The notes under the pieces were generated by a model that saw only the letters and a program-made list of their open reading frames with translations, did no database searches and was not told where the DNA came from. Shown here piece after piece: positions 1 through 8,802 of a stretch of 64,000 nt of DNA. The DNA lies in assembly GCA_041581635.1 (NCBI GenBank), contig JBFICW010000004.1:1-64000 (forward strand), read 5' to 3'. This DNA comes from Porticoccus sp041581635 (lineage in GTDB: Bacteria; Pseudomonadota; Gammaproteobacteria; Pseudomonadales; Porticoccaceae). The position numbers were made by a program, and so were the translations under genes. How positions within the stretch are numbered: position 1 is the first letter of the stretch; every line of letters starts with the position of its first letter.

Positions 1-1773
1 GTCTCTGTGAATAGAGGCATAGAAAAAGATGGCTCGTTTTATTTATTTACCCTGAGGTTGATTCCCGTGATCCCTTTTTGGGTCATCAATCTGGTGATGG
101 GGCTTACCCCAATGAAAGCGCTGACGTTTTATTTAGTGAGCCAAGTAGGCATGTTGGCGGGAACCGCTGTCTATGTGAATGCAGGGGCCGAGCTTGGTGC
201 TGTGGAAGAGTTTTCTGCATCGGGTATTCTGACGCCAGCCTTGTTGTTTTCCTTCGCGCTACTAGCTGTTTTTCCCTTTGTCACGCGCGCTCTTATGGCG
301 GCCGTGCAGCGTCACAAGGTGTATAAACCTTTTTTTCGGCCCAAAGTATTTGATACCAATATGGTCGTGATTGGTGCGGGTAGTGCCGGGTTGGTTAGCG
401 CCTACATCGCCGCTGCAGTAAAAGCCAAAGTGACCCTGGTCGAGAAATATCGCATGGGCGGCGATTGCCTGAACACTGGCTGTGTGCCCAGTAAATCTCT
501 TATCCGGGCATCCCGGGCGGTGAATGAGATTCGCCACGCTGAAGAACTGGGGATCCGGGTGTCGGAGCCAGCGGTGGATTTTGCCCGGGTCATGGAAAGG
601 GTGAGGAAAGTGATTCGCGAGGTGGAGCCACACGACTCCGTGGAGCGTTATTCCGCGTTGGGGGTGGACTGTGTACAGGGGGAAGCGACCATCAAGTCTC
701 CCTGGGAGGTGGTGGTGAATGGTCAGGGGATTACCACACGCAACATCATTATTGCCACCGGGGCCAGCCCTCTGGTGCCGTCGATTCCCGGCCTGGAGGA
801 ATTGGATTACCTGACTTCCGAGAATCTGTGGGAGCTGAACGAGTTGCCCTCTCGCCTGCTGGTGATGGGTGCGGGACCTATCGGCTGCGAAATGGCTCAG
901 GCCTTCCAGCGACTGGGATCCCAGGTGACCGTGGTGGGGCCACACCTGTTGCCGAAAGAGGATGAAGATGTCGCCGCTGCAGTGGGTAAAGGGCTACAGG
1001 AAGACGGTGTGGAATTGCTGTTGGGCTATCGGGTCAAGCAGTTTGAGTTGCGCGGTGATGGCCACGTTGCACTGGCATCGGGTGACGCCGGTCAGCGGGA
1101 AATCGCCTTTGATCGTGTGCTGCTGGCTCTGGGGCGTCGCGCGGCGACCGGGAACCTCGGGCTGGATGAGCTGGGTATAGAGCGCAATGGCAATGGTACC
1201 CTTGCCGTGGATGAATGTTTGCGCACCCGCTTTCCCAACATCTACGCCTGTGGTGATGTGGCCGGACCCTATCAGTTTACCCACGCGGCAGCTCATCAAG
1301 CATGGTATGCGGCGGTCAATGCGCTGTTCGGCCGTTTCAGGAAGTTCAAGGCGGATTACCGGGTCATTCCCCGAGTGACATTTACCGACCCGGAAGCTGC
1401 ACAGGTGGGGTTGACGGAGAGGGAAGCCCGAGAGCAGGACATAAAGTATGAAGTCACCCGTTACGGTATTGACGACCTCGACCGGGCGATGGCGGATAAC
1501 AGTGCCCGCGGGTTTGTTAAAGTGCTGACGGTTCCCGGTAATGATAAAATCCTCGGGGCGGCAGTGGTGGGCAGCCATGCCGGTGAGTTGAATGCGGAGT
1601 TGATATTGGCCATGAAACAGGGTGTTGGCTTGAAGAAAATTCTCGGTACTATTCACAGTTACCCCACCCTCGGTGAAGCCAACAAATATGCAGCGGGCAA
1701 CTGGCAGCGGGCACACAGTCCGGAAAGTTTGTTGCGCTGGGTTGAGAAATATCATCGCTGGCAGCGTCGCTGA
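1..1773 (+). CDS. VTT-domain / FAD-dependent disulfide oxidoreductase fusion (5' end outside window)
   Basis: The frame is open to the left edge, so the N-terminus is missing; the GTG at 7 is only the first possible start inside the window. The first ~110 visible residues are hydrophobic and look like the C-terminal half of a TVP38/TMEM64 (VTT) membrane domain. From about residue 119 follows a complete class I pyridine nucleotide-disulfide oxidoreductase: FAD-binding GAGSAGL, the redox pair CLNTGC (about C154/C159), a second nucleotide fold (MGAGPIGCEMAQ), the second FAD motif (YACGDVAG) and a C-terminal dimerisation domain with HSYPTLGE. It resembles mercuric reductase and dihydrolipoamide dehydrogenase but has no HMA domain, and the C-terminal vicinal cysteines of MerA are absent, so mercury reduction is unlikely. 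The substrate is unknown. The arsenite methyltransferase 25 bp downstream suggests a role in arsenic or thiol chemistry at the membrane (inference). Confidence 0.85.
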   Translation, partial: VSVNRGIEKDGSFYLFTLRLIPVIPFWVINLVMGLTPMKALTFYLVSQVGMLAGTAVYVNAGAELGAVEEFSASGILTPALLFSFALLAVFPFVTRALMAAVQRHKVYKPFFRPKVFDTNMVVIGAGSAGLVSAYIAAAVKAKVTLVEKYRMGGDCLNTGCVPSKSLIRASRAVNEIRHAEELGIRVSEPAVDFARVMERVRKVIREVEPHDSVERYSALGVDCVQGEATIKSPWEVVVNGQGITTRNIIIATGASPLVPSIPGLEELDYLTSENLWELNELPSRLLVMGAGPIGCEMAQAFQRLGSQVTVVGPHLLPKEDEDVAAAVGKGLQEDGVELLLGYRVKQFELRGDGHVALASGDAGQREIAFDRVLLALGRRAATGNLGLDELGIERNGNGTLAVDECLRTRFPNIYACGDVAGPYQFTHAAAHQAWYAAVNALFGRFRKFKADYRVIPRVTFTDPEAAQVGLTEREAREQDIKYEVTRYGIDDLDRAMADNSARGFVKVLTVPGNDKILGAAVVGSHAGELNAELILAMKQGVGLKKILGTIHSYPTLGEANKYAAGNWQRAHSPESLLRWVEKYHRWQRR

Positions 1774-1798
1774 CAGCAATCTGAACTGGATTAATAAA

Positions 1799-2839
1799 AT
1801 GTACGACAGTGTTAAAGATTACTATGGCAAGGAGCTGCAGGGCTCGACTGATTTAAAAACGGATGCCTGTTGCACTCCGGACAGTATGCTCTCTCACCTC
1901 AAGCCAATCATGGCCAAAATACACCCGGAAGTGAGTGGCAAGTACTATGGCTGCGGACTGGTAGCACCGGAATTGTTAGAGGGGCTGCGTATCCTCGACC
2001 TGGGCAGTGGTTCCGGTCAGGATTGTTATGTGCTCTCCGCCATGGTGGGAGAACAGGGTGAAGTGGTCGGTATTGATATGACCGACGAACAGTTGGCGGT
2101 AGCCAATCGCCATATTGATTATCACCGAGAGGCGTTTGGTTTTAGCCAGTCTAATGTGCGTTTTATCAAGGGCTATATCGAAAAACTGGATGAACTTGGT
2201 CTGGAGGACGACAGTTTTGATGTCATTGTCTCTAACTGTGTCATTAACCTGTCGCCGGATAAAGAGGCGGTTCTAGAGCAGGCCTATCGTCTATTAAAGC
2301 CTGGAGGGGAACTGTATTTTTCTGATGTCTATGCTGATCGGCGTGTTCCCGCCGTATTGATGGATGACCCGGTACTTTATGGCGAGTGTCTCAGCGGTGC
2401 ATTGTACTGGCATGATTTTATTCACTTGGCAAAAGCCTCAGGGTTTGTCGATCCTCGTCTGGTAGAAGATCGGCCGCTGGGTATCGACAACATTGATGTG
2501 AAAAATAAAATAGGCCATATTAATTTTTATTCAGCAACTTACCGGCTATTTAAATTACCAGAGCTTGAACCCAGTCGCGAAGACTATGGCCAGTCCGTCA
2601 TTTATAGCGGAACCATTCCAAACAGTGGCTGTGTCTTCGAGCTTGATAAGCAAACCAGACTCCCAAAAAATAAACCGCTCAATATTTGTGGTAACACCTA
2701 TCGAATGTTAAAAGGTTCACGATTTTCGGATCACTTTAAATTTGCTGGAAATTTTGAAAATCACAGAGGTAGTTTTGACGGGAATGAAGGGAAGCTGCCT
2801 TTCGATAAAAAACAAAAGCCAGCCAGTAGTTGTTGTTAG
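1799..2839 (+). CDS. arsM: Arsenite S-adenosylmethyltransferase (ArsM family)
   Basis: Class I SAM methyltransferase expected to methylate As(III). The SAM motif DLGSGSGQDC lies near residue 67. Cysteines fit the ArsM pattern: C24/C25 (TDACC), C52 (YYGCG), C147 (SNCVINL) and C197 (GECLSG). The last two are 50 residues apart, as are C174 and C224 of the Cyanidioschyzon enzyme, which bind arsenite. A C-terminal domain follows and the protein ends in SSCC. I chose ATG 1799 (346 aa) because the sequence MYDSVKDYYG is the family-like N-terminus; the frame stays open upstream into the preceding gene (from 1673) but that stretch is unlike the family. The gene lies 25 bp after the VTT/reductase fusion and is probably cotranscribed with it. 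No arsR operator or arsenite pump is visible in the window. Confidence 0.87.
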   Translation: MYDSVKDYYGKELQGSTDLKTDACCTPDSMLSHLKPIMAKIHPEVSGKYYGCGLVAPELLEGLRILDLGSGSGQDCYVLSAMVGEQGEVVGIDMTDEQLAVANRHIDYHREAFGFSQSNVRFIKGYIEKLDELGLEDDSFDVIVSNCVINLSPDKEAVLEQAYRLLKPGGELYFSDVYADRRVPAVLMDDPVLYGECLSGALYWHDFIHLAKASGFVDPRLVEDRPLGIDNIDVKNKIGHINFYSATYRLFKLPELEPSREDYGQSVIYSGTIPNSGCVFELDKQTRLPKNKPLNICGNTYRMLKGSRFSDHFKFAGNFENHRGSFDGNEGKLPFDKKQKPASSCC

Positions 2840-2870
2840 TATTTTATCAATTTATCGGTCGCCAGAAAAT

Positions 2871-4025
2871 TTAGCCATTAAATATCTCAAGGACTGAATT
2901 TAAAAACTGGTGGCCTTTTTTCGTTGTAACAATGCGATCATGGGAATCCTCTATCAATGCCATTTCTTTTAGTTTGGTCAGGTCGTTAGTTATATTTTTG
3001 ATATTAATTCCGGTTCTTTCATGAAAAATGTTGACTGGAATGCCGCGATTTAATCTCAGTGCGTTCATCATGAATTCCAACGGTAGTTCGTCAGCAGAAA
3101 TGTTTTTGCAGCTGGCGGTGTAGGAGTGCTCGCGTGCAAGATAATCTGAAGGGCTTCGGGTTTTCGCTGTGCGGATAATGCGTTGCTCGGATGGCAGGGT
3201 GATTTTTCCATGAGCGCCGGCACCGATGCCAATATAATCACCAAACTCCCAATAGTTCAGGTTGTGAACAGATTGATGATTGTTTCTGCAAAAAGCAGAG
3301 ACCTCATATTGGTGGTAGCCATTGTCCAGTAATAATTGATGCCCGTGGTCCTGAATGGTTTCCAAAATAATATCTGCGGGAAGCTTGGGTGGTTTGTTAT
3401 AAAATTCTGTGTTCGGTTCGATGGTCAACTGGTACCAGGAAATGTGTGTTGGCGATAAATCAATGGCCTGTTTTAAATCCGCCATGGCCTGTGCCGTCGT
3501 TTGAGCGGGAAGCCCATGCATGAGGTCGATATTAAAATTATCAAACCCAGATTTTCTTGCTGCATTAATTGCAGCGATGGCCTGTTCAGCCGAGTGTATG
3601 CGGCCCAGTTGTTCAAGATGTTGGTTATTAAAACTTTGAACACCAATGGATAGGCGATTAACACCAACGCTGTGATATCCCTTAAATTTGTCCTGCTCAA
3701 AGGTTCCGGGATTGGCCTCTAGTGTAATTTCGATATTTTCTTCAAATCCAATACGCCGTTTTGCCGCTTGAATAACTCGTCCTATAGCCTCAATGGAAAA
3801 TAAGCTGGGCGTTCCTCCACCCAAAAAAATGGAAGATAGTTTGCGGCCCTGAACATAAGTTTCCTCAATATCCAGGTCATGAATCAGAGCTTGCACATAG
3901 GCATCTTCCGGTAATTCAGTGCCTGCTGCATGTGAGTTAAAATCACAATAAGGGCACTTCCGAACACACCAGGGTATGTGAATGTAAAGTGATAAAGGTG
4001 GAAGCGTTAGCGATGATTCATGCAT
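2871..4025 (-). CDS. hemW: Radical SAM protein HemW (heme chaperone, formerly HemN-like)
   Basis: 384 aa. The N-terminus carries the radical SAM cluster motif CVRKCPYC (CxxxCxxC) at about residues 20-27, followed by GGGTPSLF and a C-terminal HemN-like domain. HemW proteins bind heme and are thought to deliver it to respiratory enzymes; they were long misannotated as oxygen-independent coproporphyrinogen oxidase. It is the last gene of a minus-strand series metX-metW-DUF4426-rdgB-hemW, the order found in Pseudomonas, which supports HemW over true HemN. There is an 81-bp gap to rdgB. Confidence 0.92.
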   Translation of the reverse strand: MHESSLTLPPLSLYIHIPWCVRKCPYCDFNSHAAGTELPEDAYVQALIHDLDIEETYVQGRKLSSIFLGGGTPSLFSIEAIGRVIQAAKRRIGFEENIEITLEANPGTFEQDKFKGYHSVGVNRLSIGVQSFNNQHLEQLGRIHSAEQAIAAINAARKSGFDNFNIDLMHGLPAQTTAQAMADLKQAIDLSPTHISWYQLTIEPNTEFYNKPPKLPADIILETIQDHGHQLLLDNGYHQYEVSAFCRNNHQSVHNLNYWEFGDYIGIGAGAHGKITLPSEQRIIRTAKTRSPSDYLAREHSYTASCKNISADELPLEFMMNALRLNRGIPVNIFHERTGINIKNITNDLTKLKEMALIEDSHDRIVTTKKGHQFLNSVLEIFNG

Positions 4026-4106
4026 ATTAAGGTTTTATTGGTAAGCTCGATGAAAGCAGCTTATGTAAGTAAAGTAACAAAAAAAATTAGCTACGGTATT
4101 CGTGCA

Positions 4107-4691
4107 TTAGGACAATTGTTTTAGCAGTTCAGCCATCGCTTTTCCCCGATGACTGATGGTGTTCTTTTGTGCTTTATCGAGCTGAGCAGAGGTACAACCT
4201 AGTTCTGGTAAATAAAACAACGGGTCGTAACCAAAACCATTAGCGCCTTCAGCTTTGAAGGCAATGTATCCCTCCCAGGTGCCTTGGCAAATTAAGGGGG
4301 TTGGATCTTCTGGGTGTCTTAAATAGACAAGCAGGCATTGAAATCTGGCCGTTCGCTCTGCTTGAGGTGTGTCTTGAAGCAGGGATAATAGTCGCAGGTT
4401 GTTTTTGTCATCGCTAGCATTTTCGCCAGAGAACCGAGATGAATAAATACCCGGTGCTCCATTGAGAATATCTACCTCCAAACCAGAATCATCGGCTATT
4501 GCAGGCAGGCCCGTTAATCGCGAGGCATGCCTGGCCTTGATAAGTGCGTTTTCCACAAAACTTAGACCGTTTTCGATAGCCTCTGGGATTTGAAAATCTG
4601 ATTGAGGAACAACGTCGAATTTAATTCCTGAGAGTAACTGCTGGAACTCAGCGAGCTTTCCCTTATTACCACTTGCAAGGATGACTTTCAT
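4107..4691 (-). CDS. rdgB: XTP/dITP diphosphatase (non-canonical purine NTP pyrophosphatase)
   Basis: 194 aa RdgB/HAM1-family house-cleaning enzyme that hydrolyses dITP and XTP to monophosphates, keeping deaminated purines out of DNA and RNA. Visible family signatures are the N-terminal LASGNKGKLAEF, ADDSGLEVDILNGAPGIYSSRF in the middle (metal and nucleotide binding), GYDPLFY and SHRGKAM near the C-terminus. The frame is open 11 codons further upstream, but the start at 4691 gives the standard MKVILASGN N-terminus. It lies between a DUF4426 gene and hemW, in the usual Pseudomonas order. Confidence 0.94.
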   Translation of the reverse strand: MKVILASGNKGKLAEFQQLLSGIKFDVVPQSDFQIPEAIENGLSFVENALIKARHASRLTGLPAIADDSGLEVDILNGAPGIYSSRFSGENASDDKNNLRLLSLLQDTPQAERTARFQCLLVYLRHPEDPTPLICQGTWEGYIAFKAEGANGFGYDPLFYLPELGCTSAQLDKAQKNTISHRGKAMAELLKQLS

Positions 4692-4781
4692 TATAAGATC
4701 ACTTGGCTCCTGTATTTTTGGCAAATAAAAACGATCACCCTCACCTCTCGTAGAATGATCGTCTTCCAGAAATTTTATAGT

Positions 4782-5231
4782 TTAATCTTCGTAATAAAAT
4801 TTGTTTTGGAACGACAATGAGTGAGCTGGCTTATTGGGGTCTGGCTGAACCTGAATTTTGAAGGTCATTGAATCCTCGTTTTCGAATTCAAATGGTGCCA
4901 GGTAGTAGACAATATCACCTTCTCGAACTTCAAAAAATTTAAGTACCTGTTGTTGTGCAAAAATATTAGAAACGGTTCCCTTTACTAAGGCCGTTGTGCC
5001 GCCAGCATTGTCGCCTACTATGACAGCGATATTCACCAAGCCTTTGTCTTTTCCCCGGATAATATTATAGGTGTTGGCAATTTCCGGCAGGATAAAGCTG
5101 CTATTAAATGAGCTATAGAAAACTTTGGTATCACCAAATTCTTTATAAGTCTTATTGTCAGCAATGGCACCAGACGATAACAGTGTCACCAATGCCATAA
5201 AGGGTAGCCACAGTAGTTTATTATTCTTCAT
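4782..5231 (-). CDS. DUF4426 domain-containing periplasmic protein
   Basis: 149 aa exported protein of the DUF4426 family; function unknown. An N-terminal signal peptide is clear (MKNNKLLWLPFMALVTLL, probable cleavage after GAIA). The rest is a beta-rich domain without cysteines. The start at 5231 is preceded at good distance by GGAGGT, a strong ribosome binding site, so the eight codons open upstream are not used. DUF4426 genes sit between metW and rdgB in many Pseudomonas-like genomes; the reason for the linkage is not known to me. Confidence 0.85.
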   Translation of the reverse strand: MKNNKLLWLPFMALVTLLSSGAIADNKTYKEFGDTKVFYSSFNSSFILPEIANTYNIIRGKDKGLVNIAVIVGDNAGGTTALVKGTVSNIFAQQQVLKFFEVREGDIVYYLAPFEFENEDSMTFKIQVQPDPNKPAHSLSFQNKFYYED

Positions 5232-5276
5232 CCCGCTTACCTCCAAAACCCACAAGTAAATTCCACGATGTGAGGG

Positions 5277-5873
5277 CTATTTGCTTAAAAGATAAATAGC
5301 CGTATCACTAAACAGATTAGGCCAAATTCCTTTGAGTTGCCTGTCTGGAATTCGTTCAGCAACAAATTCCCTATGAATCAATCGTATATTTTTTTCAGCA
5401 CAAAGGGCTTCAAAGTCATTGACGGTGCAGAAGTGGATGTTGGGCGTGTCATACCACTGATAGGTAAGCTGCTTGGTGACGGGCATCCGGCCGTGTATGA
5501 AAAGAGAAGTTCTGGCTCGCCAGTTGCCAAAATTTGGGAATGTCACTATGCACTTTTTACCAATTCTCAGCATTTCATCCAAAACCAAATGAGGGTAGCG
5601 CATGGCCTGAAGGGCTTGGGTCATGACAACCGTGTCAAAGCTATTATCTGGGAATTGAGATAAGCCTTTGTCCAGATTGGTTTCTATGACGTTAATACCA
5701 TTAGCGATAGCCGCGGTGATTTTTTCTGGATCAATTTCAAGGCCGTAGCCCTCGACACCATGATGTTTTTTTAGATTTTTAAGCAGTGTGCCATCACCAC
5801 AGGCAAGATCTAAAATACGAGTTTCAGCCATTATCCATCGTTGAATAATATCGAAATCACTACGGATGCTCAT
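5277..5873 (-). CDS. metW: Methionine biosynthesis protein MetW
   Basis: 198 aa methyltransferase-fold protein (LDLACGDGTLLKNL near residue 22). MetW is required with MetX for homoserine acylation in many proteobacteria and is thought to assist or activate MetX; methyl transfer has not been shown to be its role. Its start overlaps the end of metX by 4 bp, which indicates translational coupling and a 1:1 partnership. The translated start MSIRSDFDIIQRW is typical. Confidence 0.94.
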   Translation of the reverse strand: MSIRSDFDIIQRWIMAETRILDLACGDGTLLKNLKKHHGVEGYGLEIDPEKITAAIANGINVIETNLDKGLSQFPDNSFDTVVMTQALQAMRYPHLVLDEMLRIGKKCIVTFPNFGNWRARTSLFIHGRMPVTKQLTYQWYDTPNIHFCTVNDFEALCAEKNIRLIHREFVAERIPDRQLKGIWPNLFSDTAIYLLSK

Positions 5874-7060
5874 GATAAGCCCTCCATAGCTATTTCCGTT
5901 TGGGCCGAGGTTGGTGCTGCATTGGCAACGCGGTTCATGTAGGCGTTCAGTATTTTTTCGTAGCGTTCGTTGGGCAGCAGAAAAGCATCGTGACCCAGGT
6001 TGGATTCAATGGCGGCATAGGAAACATTTTTATCGGCATCAATTAATGCTTTGACGATCTCCTCGGAGCGCTCTGGCGCAAACCGCCAGTCGGTAGAAAA
6101 GGAGACGACTAAAAAATCACACAGGGCATGACTAAAGGCCCTGACAGGGTCGTTGCCATACTCGCGCGCTAAATCAAAATAATCCAGTACTTTGGTCATT
6201 AACAGGTAGGTATTTGCATCAAAACTATTGGAAAAAGCATCACCTTGATGACGCAGATAACTTTCAACCTGAAACTCTACGGGGGTGTCCTGTCCCTGTT
6301 GAAAAGAGCCTGAGCGCAACTCGCGGCCAAACTTATTACCCATGATTTCGTCAGAGAGGTAGGTGACATGTCCAATCATTCTTGCCAGAGCCAAACCATT
6401 TCGTGGCAGCGTGTTGTCTTCAAGAAAGTGGCCATCGTGGAAGTCGGGGTCTGATTTAATCGCATTGCGAGCGAGTTCATTAAAGGCAATGTTTTGTGCA
6501 CTCAATTTCATTGCAGAAGCAATTACAATGGCATGACGTATTCGGTCGGGGTATTCAAGCGCCCAACGCATGGCCTGCATGCCTCCCAGGCTGCCGCCGA
6601 CGACAGCAGCCCATTGTTGAATCCCCAGTCGGTCGGCCAACTTAGCCTGACTTTGTACCCAGTCGCGGGCCCTCAGAGGGGGGAAGTCAACTCCCCACAC
6701 TTTTCCTGTTTCCGGGTTGATGGAATTTGGGCCAGTACTGCCGTGGCAGCCGCCGAGATTGTTTGGGCAAACGATAAAAAACCGGTTGGTATCGAAGGGT
6801 TTTCCGGGGCCAATATGGTTTTCCCACCAGCCTGGTTTTTTATCATCTTCACTGTGATACCCCGCCGCATGATGATGGCCACTGAGTGCATGGCAAATCA
6901 AAATAGCATTAGTTTTTTCACTGTTCAGCTCACCGTAAGTTTCTATGACCAAATCGTAATTTTCTAAAATACGGCCACAGGCGAGTTCCAGTGGTTCGTC
7001 AAAGTGAACGACCTCTGGTTTTACAATACCTACAGAGTTTTCCGGAATGGTGTCTGGCAT
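5870..7060 (-). CDS. metX: Homoserine O-acyltransferase MetX
   Basis: 396 aa alpha/beta-hydrolase-fold enzyme that acylates homoserine at the first committed step of methionine synthesis. The nucleophile elbow GGSLGGMQAM, the early ICHALSGHHHAAG segment and the C-terminal GHDAFL histidine give the Ser-Asp-His triad. The MetX family contains both acetyl- and succinyl-transferases. Gammaproteobacterial copies coupled to metW are often succinyltransferases, so acyl specificity is left open. First gene of the minus-strand metX-metW series. The 132 bp upstream contain no operator I recognise. Confidence 0.94.
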   Translation of the reverse strand: MPDTIPENSVGIVKPEVVHFDEPLELACGRILENYDLVIETYGELNSEKTNAILICHALSGHHHAAGYHSEDDKKPGWWENHIGPGKPFDTNRFFIVCPNNLGGCHGSTGPNSINPETGKVWGVDFPPLRARDWVQSQAKLADRLGIQQWAAVVGGSLGGMQAMRWALEYPDRIRHAIVIASAMKLSAQNIAFNELARNAIKSDPDFHDGHFLEDNTLPRNGLALARMIGHVTYLSDEIMGNKFGRELRSGSFQQGQDTPVEFQVESYLRHQGDAFSNSFDANTYLLMTKVLDYFDLAREYGNDPVRAFSHALCDFLVVSFSTDWRFAPERSEEIVKALIDADKNVSYAAIESNLGHDAFLLPNERYEKILNAYMNRVANAAPTSAQTEIAMEGLS

Positions 7061-7192
7061 CAGTGGTTGAATATCTCCATAAAAGCAATGGGATTGAACA
7101 AGGTGTTTGAATCAGCAAGCTAGGGTGGAGTCTAAAGAGCGCCTTTCTTCAGTGCAAGAAGGTTACAGCCTCAGTTAACTAGGACGGTTGTG

Positions 7193-7981
7193 TTAAAGGG
7201 TCTCCAAATCGTAATCAATGATGACGGGCGCATGGCTGGAAAAAGCTTTTGCCTTGTAGATAACGGCATATTCGATGTGTTCAAGGAGCCCCTTTGAAAC
7301 AACCTGTAGGTCTGTTCGCCACCCCGTACCGTTACCTTGCTCACCGGATGGCCAGTAATTAAACTCGTCGGTATCGGTAGTGTAGCGACGGAAAGCATCG
7401 GCGTAGCCAACATGTTGGAATAGTTGGTCGAGGTATTGTTGCTCGTGAGGCAGAAACCCAGAGACGCCTCGGCAGTTATCCGGGTTACTCACATCAATGT
7501 CGTGGTGGGCAATATTCCAGTTGCCGCAAATGACATAATCCCGGCGTTTATGGCTGATTTTGTTTAGGTGATTCAGAAATTCCTTTAAGAATAGGTCTTT
7601 GGTCTCCTGTTCTTCTTTGCTGGAAGTGCCGTTTATCGCGACATTTGGCGCTAATAATGAGCAAATACTTAAATGTTCAAAGTCGGCCTGGAGGTATCGG
7701 CCATTCATATCCTCGCCACTTGTTGCTCCAAAACCATACATAATCGCTTTGGGTATCTCCCGACTGTAGATAGCAATGCCGTTAAGGTCGGGTATCGGTG
7801 AATCAAAAAAGTAGCTGAAGTAGCCTTCCAGTTCAAACTCAGGGTTTGACATCAGAGTCGCTGCTGGCGCACGCAGGTCTTGAAGGCAGATCACATCGGC
7901 ATCTTGTGACGCGAGCCAATGAAAAAGACCACGTTTTGAGGCTTGATGTATTCCATCTGCGGCGAGACTAATAATTCGCAT
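7193..7981 (-). CDS. Exodeoxyribonuclease III family (AP endonuclease-like) protein
   Basis: 262 aa endonuclease/exonuclease/phosphatase-fold protein. Motifs visible are the N-terminal MRIISLAADGIHQASKRG (where canonical ExoIII has an Asn in the metal site), ICLQDLRAP with Asp-Leu in place of the usual Gln-Glu-Thr, ICGNWNIAHHDIDV, and the C-terminal SSHAPVIIDYDL. The metal-binding Asn and Glu of the first two motifs (typically N7 and E34 in E. coli Xth) look substituted (A and D), so catalytic ability may be reduced or altered. Transcribed divergently from the DUF4124 gene; separate from metX by 132 bp. Confidence 0.8.
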   Translation of the reverse strand: MRIISLAADGIHQASKRGLFHWLASQDADVICLQDLRAPAATLMSNPEFELEGYFSYFFDSPIPDLNGIAIYSREIPKAIMYGFGATSGEDMNGRYLQADFEHLSICSLLAPNVAINGTSSKEEQETKDLFLKEFLNHLNKISHKRRDYVICGNWNIAHHDIDVSNPDNCRGVSGFLPHEQQYLDQLFQHVGYADAFRRYTTDTDEFNYWPSGEQGNGTGWRTDLQVVSKGLLEHIEYAVIYKAKAFSSHAPVIIDYDLETL

Positions 7982-8124
7982 GTGTCGTAAGCCTGAGCGT
8001 AGAGTCGCCCCTTTATTTGGGAGTGTGTATCATACCTGAGAGTTAATGATTCAAACACTGTCATGCCAAATAGTCAGTGAATAAATAAGTAAGCGGAAAT
8101 AGGGCTATATTTGTGACTGAGACT

Positions 8125-8802
8125 ATGAATAAGTACAAACGTGCTGGTTGTATCTCGTTGATATTATTAGGAATGACCGCCATGGTTTCGGAAGCTGGAA
8201 GTCTCTACCGCTACCGTAACAAAGAGGGAAATTTGGTCATCGATCACGAAGTCCCTCCCGCGTATGTGGCGGGTGGTTATGAGGTGCTGAGTAGCACTGG
8301 TCGTGTGGAACAAGTGGTGTCACCCCAACGGGTCGAACCTGAGCAAACTGAAGGTGAAGGGGGTATCAAGGCCTCTGAGGATGCTTCTCAGCAGTTGCGC
8401 GATGATCAGATGTTGTTGCGCAGCTATAGTGAAATTAGTGAGCTTGAAGCTGCCAAACACCGGCGATTATCACAGTTGGCCAGAGAAGTTGAAATGATTC
8501 AGTCAAACATATCGAAGAATCAGGATATGTTGGTGGAGGCCAGAGCTAAGGCGGCAAATTATCAGCGAAGTGGTCAGGCTGTTCCACAAATTGTACTTAA
8601 AAATATGGATGACTTGGTTATCCTGCAGAAGGATGCAAAGCAGATGCTGAGTCTTCGTGAGCGGGAGCATGCAGAAATAAAACAGCGTTACAGTCGCTAT
8701 ATAAAGCGGTTTATGGCGTTAAAGGGACTTGAGCCTCTCGAAAAAAACCAGACATCATCACCGACCATTGCTCCTGCCACTGCTCTGTCGGACGACGGCT
8801 AA
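8125..8802 (+). CDS. DUF4124 domain-containing secreted protein with coiled coil
   Basis: 225 aa from ATG 8125; a GTG four codons upstream at 8113 is also in frame. A signal peptide (to about residue 25, ending VSEAGS) is followed by a DUF4124-like segment (LYRYRNKEGNLVIDHEVPPAYV) and then a long charged alpha-helical region rich in Glu, Gln, Lys and Arg (residues ~90-200) that looks like a coiled coil. Function unknown; probably periplasmic. Its last 92 bp overlap the end of slmA on the opposite strand. Confidence 0.75.
   Translation: MNKYKRAGCISLILLGMTAMVSEAGSLYRYRNKEGNLVIDHEVPPAYVAGGYEVLSSTGRVEQVVSPQRVEPEQTEGEGGIKASEDASQQLRDDQMLLRSYSEISELEAAKHRRLSQLAREVEMIQSNISKNQDMLVEARAKAANYQRSGQAVPQIVLKNMDDLVILQKDAKQMLSLREREHAEIKQRYSRYIKRFMALKGLEPLEKNQTSSPTIAPATALSDDG

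Noticed and set aside
7..1773. Mercuric reductase merA
   Set aside because: No HMA domain, no C-terminal vicinal cysteines and no mer genes; the membrane fusion points elsewhere.
262..1779. Minus-strand open frames of 227 and 261 codons opposite the reductase fusion
   Set aside because: Shadow frames; the plus strand carries a complete, motif-rich flavoprotein.
2871..4025. Oxygen-independent coproporphyrinogen III oxidase (hemN)
   Set aside because: Length, short N-terminus and rdgB linkage fit HemW, not the longer HemN.
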